A stretch of 64,000 nt of DNA from Chara braunii (GCA_003427395.1 BFEA01000803.1:101013-165012); one strand, 5' to 3'; positions 1 to 11,361 are shown, numbered from the stretch's first letter. Notes: generated by a model from the letters alone, not told the origin. Numbers and translations: made by a program.

Positions 1-388
1 AGTTTGTCACAGCCCCTCGTTTGTTGTCCTCTTCTCTCTCTCTGCCTACGGTTTACCGGGCAGTTCTGTTTGTGACGATATATATATATATATATGCTGG
101 CTTCTGATGGGGTGTGAACCGACAATCTGTAGAGTGGGTGAGTGATAGTATGCTTTGATTTTTGTCACAGGTACCTTGAGGACAGTGGTTGGTGCCCACG
201 TCAGGGTATCAGTTGTTGGGCAGTCGTTGATGCTTAACCACAACCGGGGTTAAGATGGATTATCACTTACTTGCAGACTGTTGAGGGTTCAGCCTCCTGA
301 TGAGTCGGTGAAACTTCAACGAAACAGTTTGTCGCAGCCCCTCATTTGCTGTCCTCTTCTCCCTCTCTGCCTACGGTTTACTGGGCAT
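1..388. repeat. Direct repeat pair of about 62 bp (1-62 and 326-388)
   Basis: Bases 1-62 and 326-388 are near-identical. Both run from GTTTGTC(A/G)CAGCCCCTC through CTCTGCCTACGGTTTAC to GGGCA. The repeats are about 325 bp apart, so this is either a tandem unit of that length or a pair of short terminal repeats around a 260 bp insert. A (TA)n run lies at about 80-95. No coding signal is seen. The first copy touches the window edge, so its true extent is unknown. Confidence 0.7.
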
Positions 389-419
389 ATATAGAAGAAG
401 AGAAAAGAATGAAAGAGAG

Positions 420-535
420 GTCACACTAATGGAGAACCATGTGCATGTATTAAGCTCAGACTGAAAACGACCATGTGCATATGCCAAGCTGAAAGAGAGC
501 CACATGCATGTGCCAAGCTCACACTGAAAGAGAAG
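420..535. repeat. Three imperfect tandem units of about 35-42 bp
   Basis: Units share the series CATGTGCAT / AAGCT(C) / ACTGAAA. Three diverged copies follow one another. Short open frames across this stretch are by-products of the repeat. Confidence 0.55.
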
Positions 536-1536
536 CACTGTTGCTTGTGTGACAAAGCTCCAAAACGAAGAAAGAATAAGAAAATCCTGAAATCGGATGG
601 AAAAGAGGTGCACTCGCACGCATTGTGGTACTCTCTAGCTTCCTGTAAGACCTTTGCATCCTTCAGTTATGTTTCAACGGGACAGCACACACCGCATATA
701 CAGCTCAATCATGAGGTTGACCTCATCCATGACTTCGACATCATACATTGCCCGAATCCACTCTCGCCATAATCTTTACCAGTTGCATCCTTTTTTTCAC
801 CTTTTTACCAAGAACTACAATTCAAGCAATGAGGAGCACACACAAGCAAGGAACAACTGTTACTTCAGACCACGCGGCATTGCTTGTGTTATTAAACCAC
901 CACTTAGCGCCCCATGTACAAAGAAAAGAGTGTATTTGCACACATCCACAACTTTGTGTGGTTCAGGGTTACCAAACCAAAATGGCTGGCACCGCCAGCC
1001 AAAAGGAAAAGAAACCACGTCCGCGCAGACCCCGCCCGTTTGTTTTTCCCCTTGACGTGCAGCACCATTTTGGATTGATAAAAACAGGCTCAGACGTAGT
1101 GGTTTAATGGGGAAGGAGTAGCACCCTGGCTGTTGGCAGAGAACTTTTCACCATGCCAGTGGACCAACATGGAATGGTAGCCATAACTGCGACCCTAACT
1201 GTGTAGTGAACGAAAACCACAGTGGGTGCATGATTGGATGATCGGAAGGGGGTATAGCGGATCCTAGTGACAACTTCCTGACAGGGCCTCAAAGTGGGAG
1301 TGTAGCCGTAGTTGTCAACTTCGAAGAGAACTGACTACTAGACGGTTCAATTAGTCTTCCGCCTCTCTACCCAAGTCCGAAGTGTGGGATGTAACGATGT
1401 GGGCTTCACCGGAGTCCCCCTGGCCATGCTCTACACAAGCAGAACTCACCTTTGTCGGGTCACCAAGGGTCAAACCCACACATAGACCGTTGACTTTGCA
1501 GGCCTACAGCATGAGCCTTGGTAAGATGGGACCCGA
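536..1536. other. Unassigned non-coding stretch
   Basis: Only short overlapping open frames without family motifs are present, in several frames at once. I see no RNA gene, terminal repeat or homology to the rest of the window here. Confidence 0.5.
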
Positions 1537-1606
1537 CATAGATCTTTGTGGTAGTAGAAAAATATTCAAATGAGAACTTTACATCCCGAAGTGAAGAAGG
1601 TTTCAC
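1537..1606 (+). pseudogene. 28S (LSU) rRNA fragment
   Basis: The stretch TTTGTGGTAGTAGAAAAATA followed by TTCAAATGAGAACTTT and CCGAAGTGAAGAAGGTTTC matches the universally conserved LSU rRNA segment (GGTGGTAGTAGCAAATATTCAAATGAGAAC...) with several substitutions. Sequence on either side does not continue as rRNA, so this is a displaced fragment and not an rDNA unit. It overlaps in rRNA coordinates with the end of the retroposed fragment at 57,490-57,668. No poly(A) tail or target duplication was found for this copy. Confidence 0.75.
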
Positions 1607-2577
1607 AGGCCAGCTGGGCACTAGGCACGACTGCACGCCTCCCCACCGTGCCCCTAGCCGCGGCCTGCCCCCGGTGGTCCCGATGAGCATGCTCACTCAA
1701 GTTTCTTTATGGCAGTCAGCGGTTAGCGCACGCGCTGAATGCCCCTACCGCTGAGATTTCTTCTGCGTCATAGGTCAAACCACTCACTAGCTTGTATGCG
1801 GGCCGAACTCCTCGGCCCGTACTCCAAGACGGTGGAACAGAGGGCCCTCACCAGCATCCCGAACACGCAAAAAAACTTGAAGTCAAATAAAAAGGAGGTG
1901 TGTGCTCAAGATCCTTCCAAATCCAGCGTCACGTCTGCGTCCGGAAACGCCAGACCAAAATAATAATACGATAGTAAATAAAAATATTTAGAAACTTTCA
2001 ATCGTCAAAATATGACGAACGAGGAAAAAAAAAACACAAATACCGTTGTGATGTCGCCGACGGCAGAACCAAGGGGAATAACTCCGTCGGACCCTCAACT
2101 CCTCGGTCCCTCCGCACTACTCTGATATTCTCGCGTCGTCACCGCTTGGCCCTCGATCCCTGGATCTCTTTGATGAAAGTTCGACGTTGTAACCAATAAT
2201 ACTAGGCCCAAATCTGGGTCTAGTTTTGACGAACACCTACATAAGCGGATACTGCGCGACGCGTAGATCTACCGGAAAGTTTTCAAAATCACATTGTTGT
2301 CGACGTCGTCGTCCGTATGCACAAGTCACAGGCAAGCGCACCAATCAAGAAACAAAATATTTTCAATCCTAGTTTAATCAGAACTTAAAATTTGGCCGGC
2401 ATTCGCGTCGATTCTTCAACAAGAGGAGAGATCACGCGCGCCTTAAGTCTGCGCGCCCACACACTCTCTACTTTAGTCAACCGTCCAATCAACATAAATT
2501 ACAGATACAGTCTCGCCTCACGCGGTATACTTAAACTTTAAATCAAACTTATTTTTCTGTCACTTGCAAAAACCAGG
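1607..2577 (-). repeat. Partial X module (outer arm end)
   Basis: The part from about 2,210 to 2,577 is homologous to 50,240-50,531. Shared marks are CTGCGCGA(G)ACGCG, a GCACAAGTC-containing segment, CCCACACACTCT, GCGGTATACTTA and CTGTCACTTGCAAAAACCAG, which runs into the junction palindrome. This is the arm end that faces the Y module at 2,604. No U6-like sequence is visible at the expected inward distance, so the copy is partial or rearranged. Confidence 0.6.
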
Positions 2578-2603
2578 GCGGATACCCTTGTAAGGGTATT
2601 CGC
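2578..2603. repeat. Module junction palindrome, copy 1 (X|Y)
   Basis: A 26 bp near-perfect palindrome with core ATACCCTTGTAAGGGTAT and flanking GCGG/TCGC. It marks the change from X-type sequence (TGTCACTTGCAAAAACCAGG) to Y-type sequence (CACCGACAACTTACC). The same core recurs at five other module boundaries. Confidence 0.85.
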
Positions 2604-5310
2604 ACCGACAACTTACCGGACCATATTAAGCAATGTTCTCGTCGCTTCGTAGAATAAGAAAGTTATAAGTTTATCCAAACTCCAAATGTTGACGAGAAAG
2701 GAAACCAATCCGATTAGCCAACGGACTTTGGTCCCAGACCTTCATCAAATCATGCCAAACACAACTATATGCTGTCAGGATTTTAACCCGGGTCTCCATT
2801 GTCCTGACACTAGGACGTTGGTGTACCAGGCATACGTACTACAACATAAGTTTCAACGGCCCTCTTAACCGTCCTCTTCCCATTGTCCTAGACAAACGTC
2901 GGCTTCTCATTAAGTGTTTCAATGTCTCTACCCTGCAAGCAGGGCCATAACTAGGGACGCGGACCCTAACCAAGACCTTCAAAGACATTCTTACGTTCCT
3001 CCAAAAATTCTCACAATCAAACATATATATATACATAAATCCTATCTTAGATCCTTCCTGCAGTCTAGTAAAGGAAGGTCAGGTTGCCATCCTGGTCCAC
3101 CATAATCTGGGTGATCGTGCCAGATCTATGACCCACCTCGTTGTTATTTTAGTGGTAGTGCCCTCACAGGTTGCGCCACGATAGACTTTTCTCCTGATAA
3201 GCATTCAATCAGGACTCCAAAAGACTCAATTGACTCGACTCTTATCCCACGCCGTTCCGTAGGAGTTAAACCCTCCTAGGTGGTCACACCCCTTTTAGTC
3301 TTTACTCCCTTGGCAAAACGTAGGTCCGTTGTTCAGGTTACACCGATCAGCCGCCGACACTAGGGGTTGCACCCTAGTGATGCTGAACTTTACCGTTAGC
3401 TTGGTATTCTCATAAACGCCCTAAGATTAGCACAAGCGGTTGGACGGTGTGTCGCAACAATACAGACCTGCTGCGGGACCAAGCAAAGGTTTGCCACACA
3501 TAAAAGGCATTTATCAACCCTCTGTGGGACAACACAGAGAGCACGACAGCCTCTCCGTTTTCACAAAACAAAATCACCGCAAGATTCACAAGGTCGTGAC
3601 CTCCTAACTTGATCAGAGCAAGAAAGTCACATCTCAGTGACGTCTCCCAAATAAATCACTCTTGCGACCTCTAAAATTTCACCAATGGTCAAACAAAAAC
3701 GTGGTCCTTCTCGTCAGTCTTTATCATTCAAACTCAGTCTTTCATGCCATTAAATCTATTAACCACCTTTCATATTAAGGAGGTCTCACTCAATAGGTCT
3801 CTCAGTCATCCCTTCTCTTTCTAGGATGAACTCGCACGCGACCTTTCCATAAAACATCTTCGCTCTCCAAAGATGAGTCTCCAAATAAGCAAAAGATTAT
3901 CTTCCCTCGCGAAGGTGTCTCAACCATAAAACAACTCAAACTGAGAGACCAACTTATGGGTCATCATCACAACTCAACAATAAACATTCGGCATGGTAAG
4001 CGTTCGAGTCTCAGAGACTCGTAAATCCCTTAGGATTTTCACACCTTTCACAAAGACAAATTGTTCTTCCTCTCCTTATACCCGACCTTATCATCTGTCC
4101 GTGGGCAGACCGCACGAGTATACAGAAGAGTAGACAGTTCACATCCATTCATTTTCACAAGATACACAATACATGAGATGGTTCTCATACATCTCTCACA
4201 CAAAAATCATCATTCATCAGGATAGAACCACACATGCGAGAGTGATTGTGATCGTCATATACAAAAAAATAGTCTCAGGTAAAATCTCAACTCAATATAT
4301 ACTCAGCGGTGTAATATCACAACTCAAAGACGAACAAGTATGGTCTTGAGTATATATACACACATAGAGCTGAACAATCTCAACTCAAACTGGCACCAAT
4401 ATCACACAAAAATTATGCCCTCTGTGACAATAGCTAAACTGGAACAGCCTTAACCAGAGCGCAACCAGACCTTTCAAATCGGAGGGATCCAAGTAATTCA
4501 AGATATATCCAAATATCTAGATATGTAAGACAAGGTCCACCATGCCTTCATCGCTCAAAGGCTTAGAACGGCATTGAGTAAGAATGCTGTACATATTCCC
4601 CTCTCATATCTCAGCGTACCTCACAAAAGAAGGGACTTAACACACTACCCTCGAGGTTATAAAAATCTTGAAAACGTGAACTTAAAGCTCACCAGATATA
4701 ATGCATCTCATATATACAAACGTATGGGCGCGTACCCCTTTATAACTCAGGGTGGTATGGCTAAAAGGAAACTCAACTTCCAAAACACAATCACCTTACT
4801 TCGAATCTTATGGTGATACCCCCAAAGTACATGTCTAAAGGAGTCAAGTATCACAACCAAAGTCAATTCAGTGCTCCTAATAATATCACATCCTCATACA
4901 ATCTCTCACTACAATCAAGTCTATATTCTAAGTCTGACCCTCATCCACCGTTTGCCCTCAGCAACCCATACACGCACGAGGCTCATTCTCATACTTTGAC
5001 CGTGCTCCAACCATTCTACCCTCGAGCAGTCACAAGAGTCTGAGAGACACTTACCTAATATAAATTGAGGCCTTTTATGATCCAACATATACCCACAAAG
5101 CACCTAACGCACGCGCATATATCTTCTTAGCATTATACAACATACAGTCAAGATCGTGCCGACTAAAACATGGAATTAGGTTCACACAACTGGTTAGCCT
5201 GCAATCCTAACCCCCGATGTCCACGTATATACAAGTGGACTTATAAAAAACAAGCCACACGATCCATGACCAACATCTGGCCGAAAGCTTTCCAAGTCTA
5301 AGGGTTAGGG
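2604..5310 (-). repeat. Y module, conserved non-coding part (long copy)
   Basis: Homologous in order and orientation to 26,961-28,900 and 50,558-52,700. Shared landmarks include GACGAGAA(A)GGAA(A)CCAATCCGATTAG, CTTTTCTCCTGATAAGCATT, TTTACCGTTAGCTTGGTATT, CGGCATGGTAAGC, GCACGAGTATAC followed by GAAGAGTAGAC, and ATCTCTCACACAAA. Short open frames differ between the three copies, so this is not coding. In element orientation (minus strand) it lies 3' of a gag remnant here and also at 28,966. It does not reappear as a direct repeat on the far side of gag, which argues against it being an LTR. Confidence 0.7.
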
Positions 5311-6330
5311 TTAATCACCTTCTCTCACTACTGTACTTTCTTTAAGCTTAGCCCTTGCCATCTTGCAGCTTCGAGGAGTATGACCAACCTTTCTACAACA
5401 ATCACACACTATCTTTGCCCATAGCTCGCGCCATCTCTTACTCTTTCAGCCCTTTCGGCTCGCAGTTGACGGTGCTTCTATGTCCTCATGCCTCCTCTTT
5501 GGATCAGATGCAACGGTAGGCAAGGCTATACTAGATCCCTGCTTCTCTCTTACCTCAACCATCTTGTTGTATTTATCCCACAATTCTTGCGAAGTGGTCA
5601 CTACTTGCCACAAACACTGCCCCTTTCCGGTACCTTGACCTCCTTGACCCAGGTTCCTCGCTTTCCGTTAGACCTTCGTCAACTTGGCAGGGTCACGCTC
5701 CTCCTTTACCTCGATCACCCTTTTTCCTTCACGTCTCCCCTGAGTACAAGTTTGCCTTATCGGGGTTCTCTTGAGGGGGAGTGACTCTCGATCCCCACCC
5801 CTTGCCCCTGCTCCATCCTGACCAGCCGGCCCACTCGATGCACCTTCAAATACCTTCCTCTTGCCATGCCTGACCTCTTCTAGCCACATCAACCTTTCTT
5901 CCAATATCCCAACTTGTCTCTGTATACCACCCAGCTCTCTTTGCGTTGACGCAACCTCGACTGATTGCACAGAGTCTCCACCACGTGGGCTCTCTACTGG
6001 AAACCTCAATTTCAAAGAAGTCTCCAGCTCACCCCCGACCCACAACTTTAATATAAGAGTATACACGTCCTCACTCAACTTTTCATAGACGAACAATGGC
6101 AACATGCTCCACATCGCCTTTTCGTCCTACATCTTCGCAAGACTGAAGTCATGATAAGCGCATAGGAAGGCAGACAAATTCTCTCCTTGAAACAGCAGGG
6201 CACGAAGGTCTGGGGGCATCAAGTCGTGCACCGACTCGCACAACAACACTTTGCTAAGGCACGAGCTCCTCCAGTGCATGACTAGCAATCGATGATCAGG
6301 TTGTAACGCAAGAATGCTTAAAACAAGCAA
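5311..6330 (-). pseudogene. Retrotransposon gag remnant (Y module copy)
   Basis: A minus-strand frame covers a capsid-like region (PPDLRALLFQGENLSAFL ... WSMLPLFVYEKLSEDVYT) and a coiled-coil/basic linker (ELGGIQRQVGILEERL). It then reaches a CX2CX4HX4C zinc knuckle, CDCCRKVGHTPRSC, at 5,406-5,365. The frame is broken by TAG at about 6,127, TAA at 5,668 and TGA near 5,455, and finally ends with TAA at 5,311. It is a relative of the gag at 60,951-62,372. However, the block RKARNLGQGGQG lies before the zinc knuckle here and after it in the other copy, so one copy has been internally rearranged. Gag would package element RNA in cytoplasmic particles; this copy cannot make a full protein. No pol follows. 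Confidence 0.75.
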
Positions 6331-8539
6331 GGCTAGTAAAAATTGTTAATACTCAAATCACACAGACTATCTTCCCATTCACACAATACGATCCTAAACT
6401 TTAGTTACCCATGCTCTAACTTTGAGGGTACTATAAACAATATATATCCCACATAGGCAGAGTTTTCAAAGTCAGCCTTAGGCAGACAGTAATGGCGGCT
6501 ACAAATATTACCGACCCTCGCACTCATACCACATAGCAAAGTGGTTGTCGACAAATCTGTAAGAGACGCACTTGGTAGAGTATGGGGGTATTCTCTATCG
6601 GCCCACTACCGTCTGAATCTCGTCTCAATCTACAACCCTTTCATCTGGATCGTGGGAGCCAGCATAGGCATCAACAATATTGACCATATTCATGAACCCT
6701 TGACTATGGGGTATAAACCTTTGGTTCAGGTACAGGCCATATATCAACTCGCACGTATACCGTGCATATCCCCATTCTCGTGTCTTCAAAGCGGCTTTTG
6801 CTGTGGCCTCTACCCTTGTTTGTCCCCCAAAACACTTTTTCTATCAGAAACTCGGGCAGGATGACTCATAACGGGGTCGAAGGTAGTACAAACTTTTTGG
6901 CACTTCTGACCTCTATACGGGTCTCCACTTGTTCCTCTCCTTCACGGACTCTGCTTCTCGCCCACTTTGTTGTCGCTCCCTCAGCTACCCTCAAAGGCCT
7001 TGCGAGCAGGCTTCCATGCCCAAGTGCCAACTCAATCCCGTGTTGTCGTGCATGTCGCAGAATGAGGAAGACGCATGCAGGGTCACCCTCACGATCGCAC
7101 AATCCCGATCATCATCAAATCCAAACTCAATCCAGGCGAAGATACCCTTGTCTATCAGCATGCCCCACCAGAAAGAGATATAGTCTCCCTTTTGACTTGC
7201 CTCGGCAAGAAAATCTTAAGCCCATCTTCCTTTCAGACGGGCAAGGTCACATTGGGATTTTCCCTAACATAAGGCATCCCGAGTTGCCTTCGCTTTGGTC
7301 TAGGTTTTGCCCATCACAGAAAAAACGTCCAGCGCCTTCCATTACCGTGCTGACAATCACCCTTTACTCCCCAACGTTGACAAAAGTATACTGTGGCGAA
7401 GGGCAGTGTAATTCAATTTGAATGGATAACATTCCAAATCCCCGAGCCCCGCTCAAAGATCAAGCCTCACTGCTTCTCCCCCCGATTCCAATACTTGCCC
7501 CTTGTAGACCCTGACCGACAAAGTAAACAACCTTACCATACACGCTCTGAGATGTACTGTCTCGTCCTGTGCTGGTGAACCTACTTGACATAAAAATAGT
7601 TGGGGATTCACCCCCTACTTTTCTGTGGCATGTAGTAGCTTCTTCCCTCATAGGCCATGACCTAACAAGGCTCAAACATTTTCCTCCTATTCAGTAGTAA
7701 TGTAGTAATCTTTATCACAAAAGACACAAGAACAACACCCCACTATGGACCAGGAACATAGTTCTGGCGCGGGTCTCACTACTACCTACAAGACAAAATT
7801 TATAACTTATTCAAAACCATCTTTCAGAGGAACGAGAATATAGGATTGCAGCATTCCTTATGGTAGACCTTACACATTGGCCATTTCCTGATAAAAAACT
7901 TTATCCCAAGCAAGTGGTCACTTCATTCACCTCTGAATCGGCATCATACGTGGATTCTGCGCAATGTCTCTACTCTTCCTTGAAAAGCAATCCAAACGCA
8001 CATACTTAATAGACAGCCATAAGATGATAATTGGACTTTGAGACGCTCTTATAAATCCTTGCAGATTGATAAGTTCAAATACATACCTCGGATACATAGT
8101 CCATGTAAATATTTCTGACAAGGATAACCATTAAAAAGAGTATAATCATCAAGCACATAACCTCACATAATTAGACATTTGGCAAACTCACTCAGATACG
8201 ATCTGACATATTTGAATGAGTTTAATCATATAACTCAAAAAATGCCCTTAAAAAGATAGCCTCAAGTTCATTGCTTCCACTCATAAATTCAAGTGGATGG
8301 TCCAAACCTGAAAAGGTTCAAGCGAAGGTCTAACATCTCCTATATCTAGTTGCCTTATCAAACGTAAGCAAAATAGATTAACTGTTAGCCCCCTTCACTG
8401 TTACCCTGACTGCCGCTAGAGTCAGATATCTCTCTCACAAAGAAGATACTGTGCAGATCTACTACACCCCTTAGTCTTTTCCATTAAGGTCATAACACAA
8501 CGTTCACTGGACCTACATACTGCCTTATACGTTGTCAGC
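6331..8539 (-). repeat. Y module, gag 5' flank
   Basis: Homologous in the same orientation to 62,400-64,000. Clear landmarks are CTGTGGCGA(A/G)GGGCAGT, CAAGCCTCACTGCTTCTCCC, CCATACACGCT, CTCGTCCTGTGCTG and CAAGTGGATGGTCCAA. It is upstream of gag in element orientation. No conserved protein frame runs through both copies. No primer-binding site or LTR pair could be recognised by eye. Confidence 0.65.
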
Positions 8540-8565
8540 GCGAATACCCTTACAAGGGTATCTGC
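8540..8565. repeat. Module junction palindrome, copy 2 (Y|X)
   Basis: Core ATACCCTTACAAGGGTAT with GCGA and CTGC flanks. It is the inverted counterpart of the junction at 2,578, so the Y module between them has terminal inverted repeats of about 25-35 bp. Confidence 0.85.
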
Positions 8566-8998
8566 CCTCGGTTTTGCAAGTGACAGAAAATAAGTTTGGA
8601 TTAAAATTTGAGTGTACCACGCGAGGTGTGGTCACGTTTGTAACCTACTTTGGCAAGGATAGAGTGAGTGTGAGCGCGTAAGTTCAAGACGCGCGTGTGA
8701 TCTTTTATTTTTGGTTGTGGATCGTGATGCTGGGGGCATGAAATTTTAAATGTTAGAATAAGATAAGAATGTGAAAGTTCTCGTTTTGGTTTTGCCCCAC
8801 ATGTTTGACCGGCGGTAGTCTTGGCATGCGGGATGGCGCGCGTAGTAGTCATGACACAGTTTGCGCAAGCTGGTGCGGAAGCCTGGCGGTTGCACGCACG
8901 GCCGTGGGGTAGATAGGAGGCCCAGGCTGAGTTTTGGCCCAAGCATGACACTGCGCCGCTTCATATATGGGTTTCCGGGCCTGATGGTCTTAGGCTTT

Positions 8999-9058
8999 GG
9001 CTTAGCCCTATAGGTTACGACACTGGACTGTTATTGAGGAGGTGCGAGGATCGAGGCC
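8999..9058 (+). ncRNA. tRNA-like pol III box region (SINE-like)
   Basis: The stretch has an A-box-like TAGCCCTATAGG and, about 35 nt later, a B-box-like GGATCGAGGCC (compare GGTTCGANTCC). Total size is close to a tRNA. Anticodon-stem pairing is not preserved, so it is not a functional tRNA. The same region recurs at 10,827 and, inverted, at 26,474, always about 430-460 bp inside a module junction. This is the pattern of a tRNA-derived internal promoter carried by the repeat. Confidence 0.45.
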
Positions 9059-9227
9059 AGCAGGCAGCAGAGTGGGAGCAGCGGAGCAGCGAGGAGGAAG
9101 CCGAGGGGTGGAGGGCCGCAGGGGCTATCCCCCTCAGCTTTTGCTAGTAGGGGCGATGATGGGCTCGATGCGCGGGACTGGCTAGGTGCCAGTTGCCCCT
9201 TATTGTCCTAAATATCCGTCCCTGTAA

Positions 9228-9230
<3 letters not shown>

Positions 9231-9272
<42 letters not shown>
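9231..9272 (-). repeat. Poly(T) run of 42 (poly(A) on the minus strand)
   Basis: An uninterrupted T run abuts a GC-rich hairpin-forming stretch (GCCCCTTTCGGGGC). Read on the minus strand it looks like the 3' tail of a retroposed sequence. No target-site duplication was found by eye. This run is absent at the equivalent place in the arm at 10.4-11.4 kb, so it is a later insertion into this copy. Confidence 0.55.
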
Positions 9273-9274
<2 letters not shown>

Positions 9275-9427
9275 CGAATTAATTGTTTCGCCCCTTTCGG
9301 GGCCTGGCATGCAGGCCGCGGTCGGGCCAGGCAAAAAAAAGGGGGGTGTACGACGACTCTCCACCGGTAGGCCGACGCAAGGCCGGTGGGGCTGTTTAGC
9401 AGTATTGAGGGGCACAACCCCGATTGG

Positions 9428-9534
9428 GTCCTTCGGGACATCCGTCAAAATTGGAACGATACAGAGGAGATTAGCACGGCCCTTGCGCAGGAATAATACG
9501 TATAAACCAGGGACCGCTCTCTACAAAATTTTTT
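9428..9534 (+). pseudogene. U6 snRNA-like sequence, near full length
   Basis: This 107 bp sequence has the U6 layout. The 5' stem-loop GTCC-TTCG-GGAC comes first, then TTGGAACGATACAGAG with the ACAGAG box that pairs with the 5' splice site. ATTAGC with the AGC triad follows, then a GCCC(T)TGCGCAGGA stretch from the internal stem-loop region, and a terminal T run. U6 is the catalytic-core snRNA of the spliceosome. The 3' half is diverged (AATAATACGTATAAACC in place of the usual ATGACACGCATAAATC), so it is probably a pseudogene. It sits about 890 bp inside the junction at 8,540. No TATA box or upstream sequence element of a plant U6 promoter was recognised just upstream. Confidence 0.85.
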
Positions 9535-10377
9535 GTTGGTGTTGCTTTCACTTCAACGAATGCATTGTACTCGTGCTCAGAGAACTAGTGTGCCATCGGG
9601 CTGCGAGGCGCTCCGGATCGGAGCGTAGCCCCTGATTGACGTCAACACGACTGGGCCGGAAGGATGGCGGGGTAGCGGGTTCGGACGCAGTGAAGGGAGG
9701 ATAGCGCACATGTTACTTTATGGTTTTTGACGGGGAAAGAGGCGATTCTGAGGGATTTGGTTATGGCGAGTTGCGTGGTGTGGTTAGTTTTAGTGTTACT
9801 AGAATAGCTGTTAGTTTGGCACGAGCGCCGGGAGCTGCGCGGAGCTATGAAAAGGGCAGGAACGAGAAGAGTGAGATAAACATGGCTCACTCATCTCTCG
9901 ACGAGAACGTGTGACTAAGGATGGGATTCTGGAGTTTTTAGGTTGGGCGAATTCGAATCCGCGGCTAGTTTTAGTAGAGAGTTAGTAGAAAAAAAGTTAG
10001 TAAGAAAAGAAGTTGCGCGGCTGCTATGGCGGAGTGTCAAGAAAGGAGATGAGACATGGAATCAGGAAACATATAATCTCGCCATTTCATAATGAGATCT
10101 GGCAAGAGAAATGCGGCATACAAGGTTTGGACTAGGGCGAATCTGATAGTAAAAAAAGACTATGGGTCTGATGCGTGGGTTCAGTGGTGCGCCAGTCTTA
10201 GGTTGCGTAAGGAGAAGGAAGCTAAAACATGATGTATTTTTCCACTTTTTAGTAGATGATTCATTCCGATCTTTGCTATCCCATGGATCGGAAACTCCCG
10301 CTCCCTCTTGTGTGCATAACGACATGGTATGTGGTAACTCCTTAGTTTAGACCTACACTCTTCGTAACGGTGTCGGT

Positions 10378-10403
10378 GCGAATACCCTTACAAGGGTATC
10401 CGC
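10378..10403. repeat. Module junction palindrome, copy 3 (left end of palindrome 1)
   Basis: Core ATACCCTTACAAGGGTAT, followed by CCGCCCTGGTTTTTGCAAG and GTGACAGAAA. The exact reverse complement arrangement closes palindrome 1 at 26,935. Confidence 0.9.
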
Positions 10404-10826
10404 CCTGGTTTTTGCAAGTGACAGAAAAAAAAATGGGCTTGGTCGGTATAAGTCGGGCGAGGTACGGCCGCGTCCGGGGCCCGTCTTGACTAAGGTTAGA
10501 GGGTATGTGGGCGCGCAGTTTTAAGGCGGGCGTGTGATTTTTCTGATTGAGTGAGCGGCCGGCTTAATCGACCGACCTGGACCATGCTACGGCCTTGTTT
10601 AGCAGACGAGAGCTCGCTTTTGGGTTGGCATGCGCAATCGACGGTGGGACTGACACGCCAATGGGCTCACGGGGCGGCCACGGCGCGGTCCAAGCAGGCT
10701 GGCACGGGTACCTGATGTTGGCATGCCGGCAGCAGTAGGCAAGGAAGGCCTAGGCTGTGGCTCCCAGGCCGGGGCGCGGCGCGACACCACTTCATATTGA
10801 GGTCCGCGCTCATTTGTCACAGGCTT

Positions 10827-10887
10827 GGGCTTAGCCCTATGGGTTACGGTGTTGGACTATTGCTACGGAGGTTTCAGAATCGAGGCC
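10827..10887 (+). ncRNA. tRNA-like pol III box region (left arm)
   Basis: GGGCTTAGCCCTATGGG with an A-box-like TAGCCCTATGGG, then GGTTTCAGAATCGAGGCC with a B-box-like GAATCGAGGCC. It aligns with 8,999-9,058 and with the inverted copy at 26,474-26,526. It resembles a tRNA body in spacing but has lost the anticodon stem. Confidence 0.4.
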
Positions 10888-11361
10888 AGCGGGCATCGGT
10901 GTGGCCGCGGCGGAGCGTCATGAAGAAAACTGAAGGGGTTGAGGGCCTGACGAGGCCATTCCCCCTTGGTTTTGCTAGTAGGCGCGGGCGACGGACCCGA
11001 CCTACGGGACCGGTGGGGGTACAGGCGGTTCCCGCCCCTGGTTTAGGATTTTTTTCGTTTTATGTATGTTATTATATTATTTTCGTTCTTATTATTTTTG
11101 CGGTAGTGTGGTTGGGTGCTCGGGTCTTGAAGGGCCACGGGTGTGACACTACTGTGGCTAGCCCTTCGGGGTATCCGTTAAAACAAGGTGGGGGGCTAGC
11201 GGGCCCGAGGTGCTTGTCACTGCTAAGGCCTGTGGTATACGGTGGGGGTGCCTGTCTTAACCCGGCCTCGAAGGAGGGCCAGCTCCGTGCACAGGCCTGC
11301 GAGGCTGGGTGGCTCTAAAGCGTCGGGTTGCGAGGGGGCGCGGGGCGGGGCCACGACCGAG

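Larger units (their letters stand above)
8566..10377 (+). repeat. Partial X module (left-arm end only)
   Basis: Starts with the X terminus (GGTTTTGCAAGTGACAGAAA...) as at 10,404. It contains the tRNA-like region and a U6-like sequence in the same order and spacing as palindrome 1. After about 1.8 kb it is cut off by the next junction at 10,378. It appears to be a truncated tandem copy of the first part of the adjacent X arm. Confidence 0.65.

Noticed and set aside
2604-8539. Y module as an LTR retrotransposon with 2 kb LTRs
   Set aside because: The conserved 2 kb at one end is not repeated in direct orientation at the other end. Only short inverted ends match.
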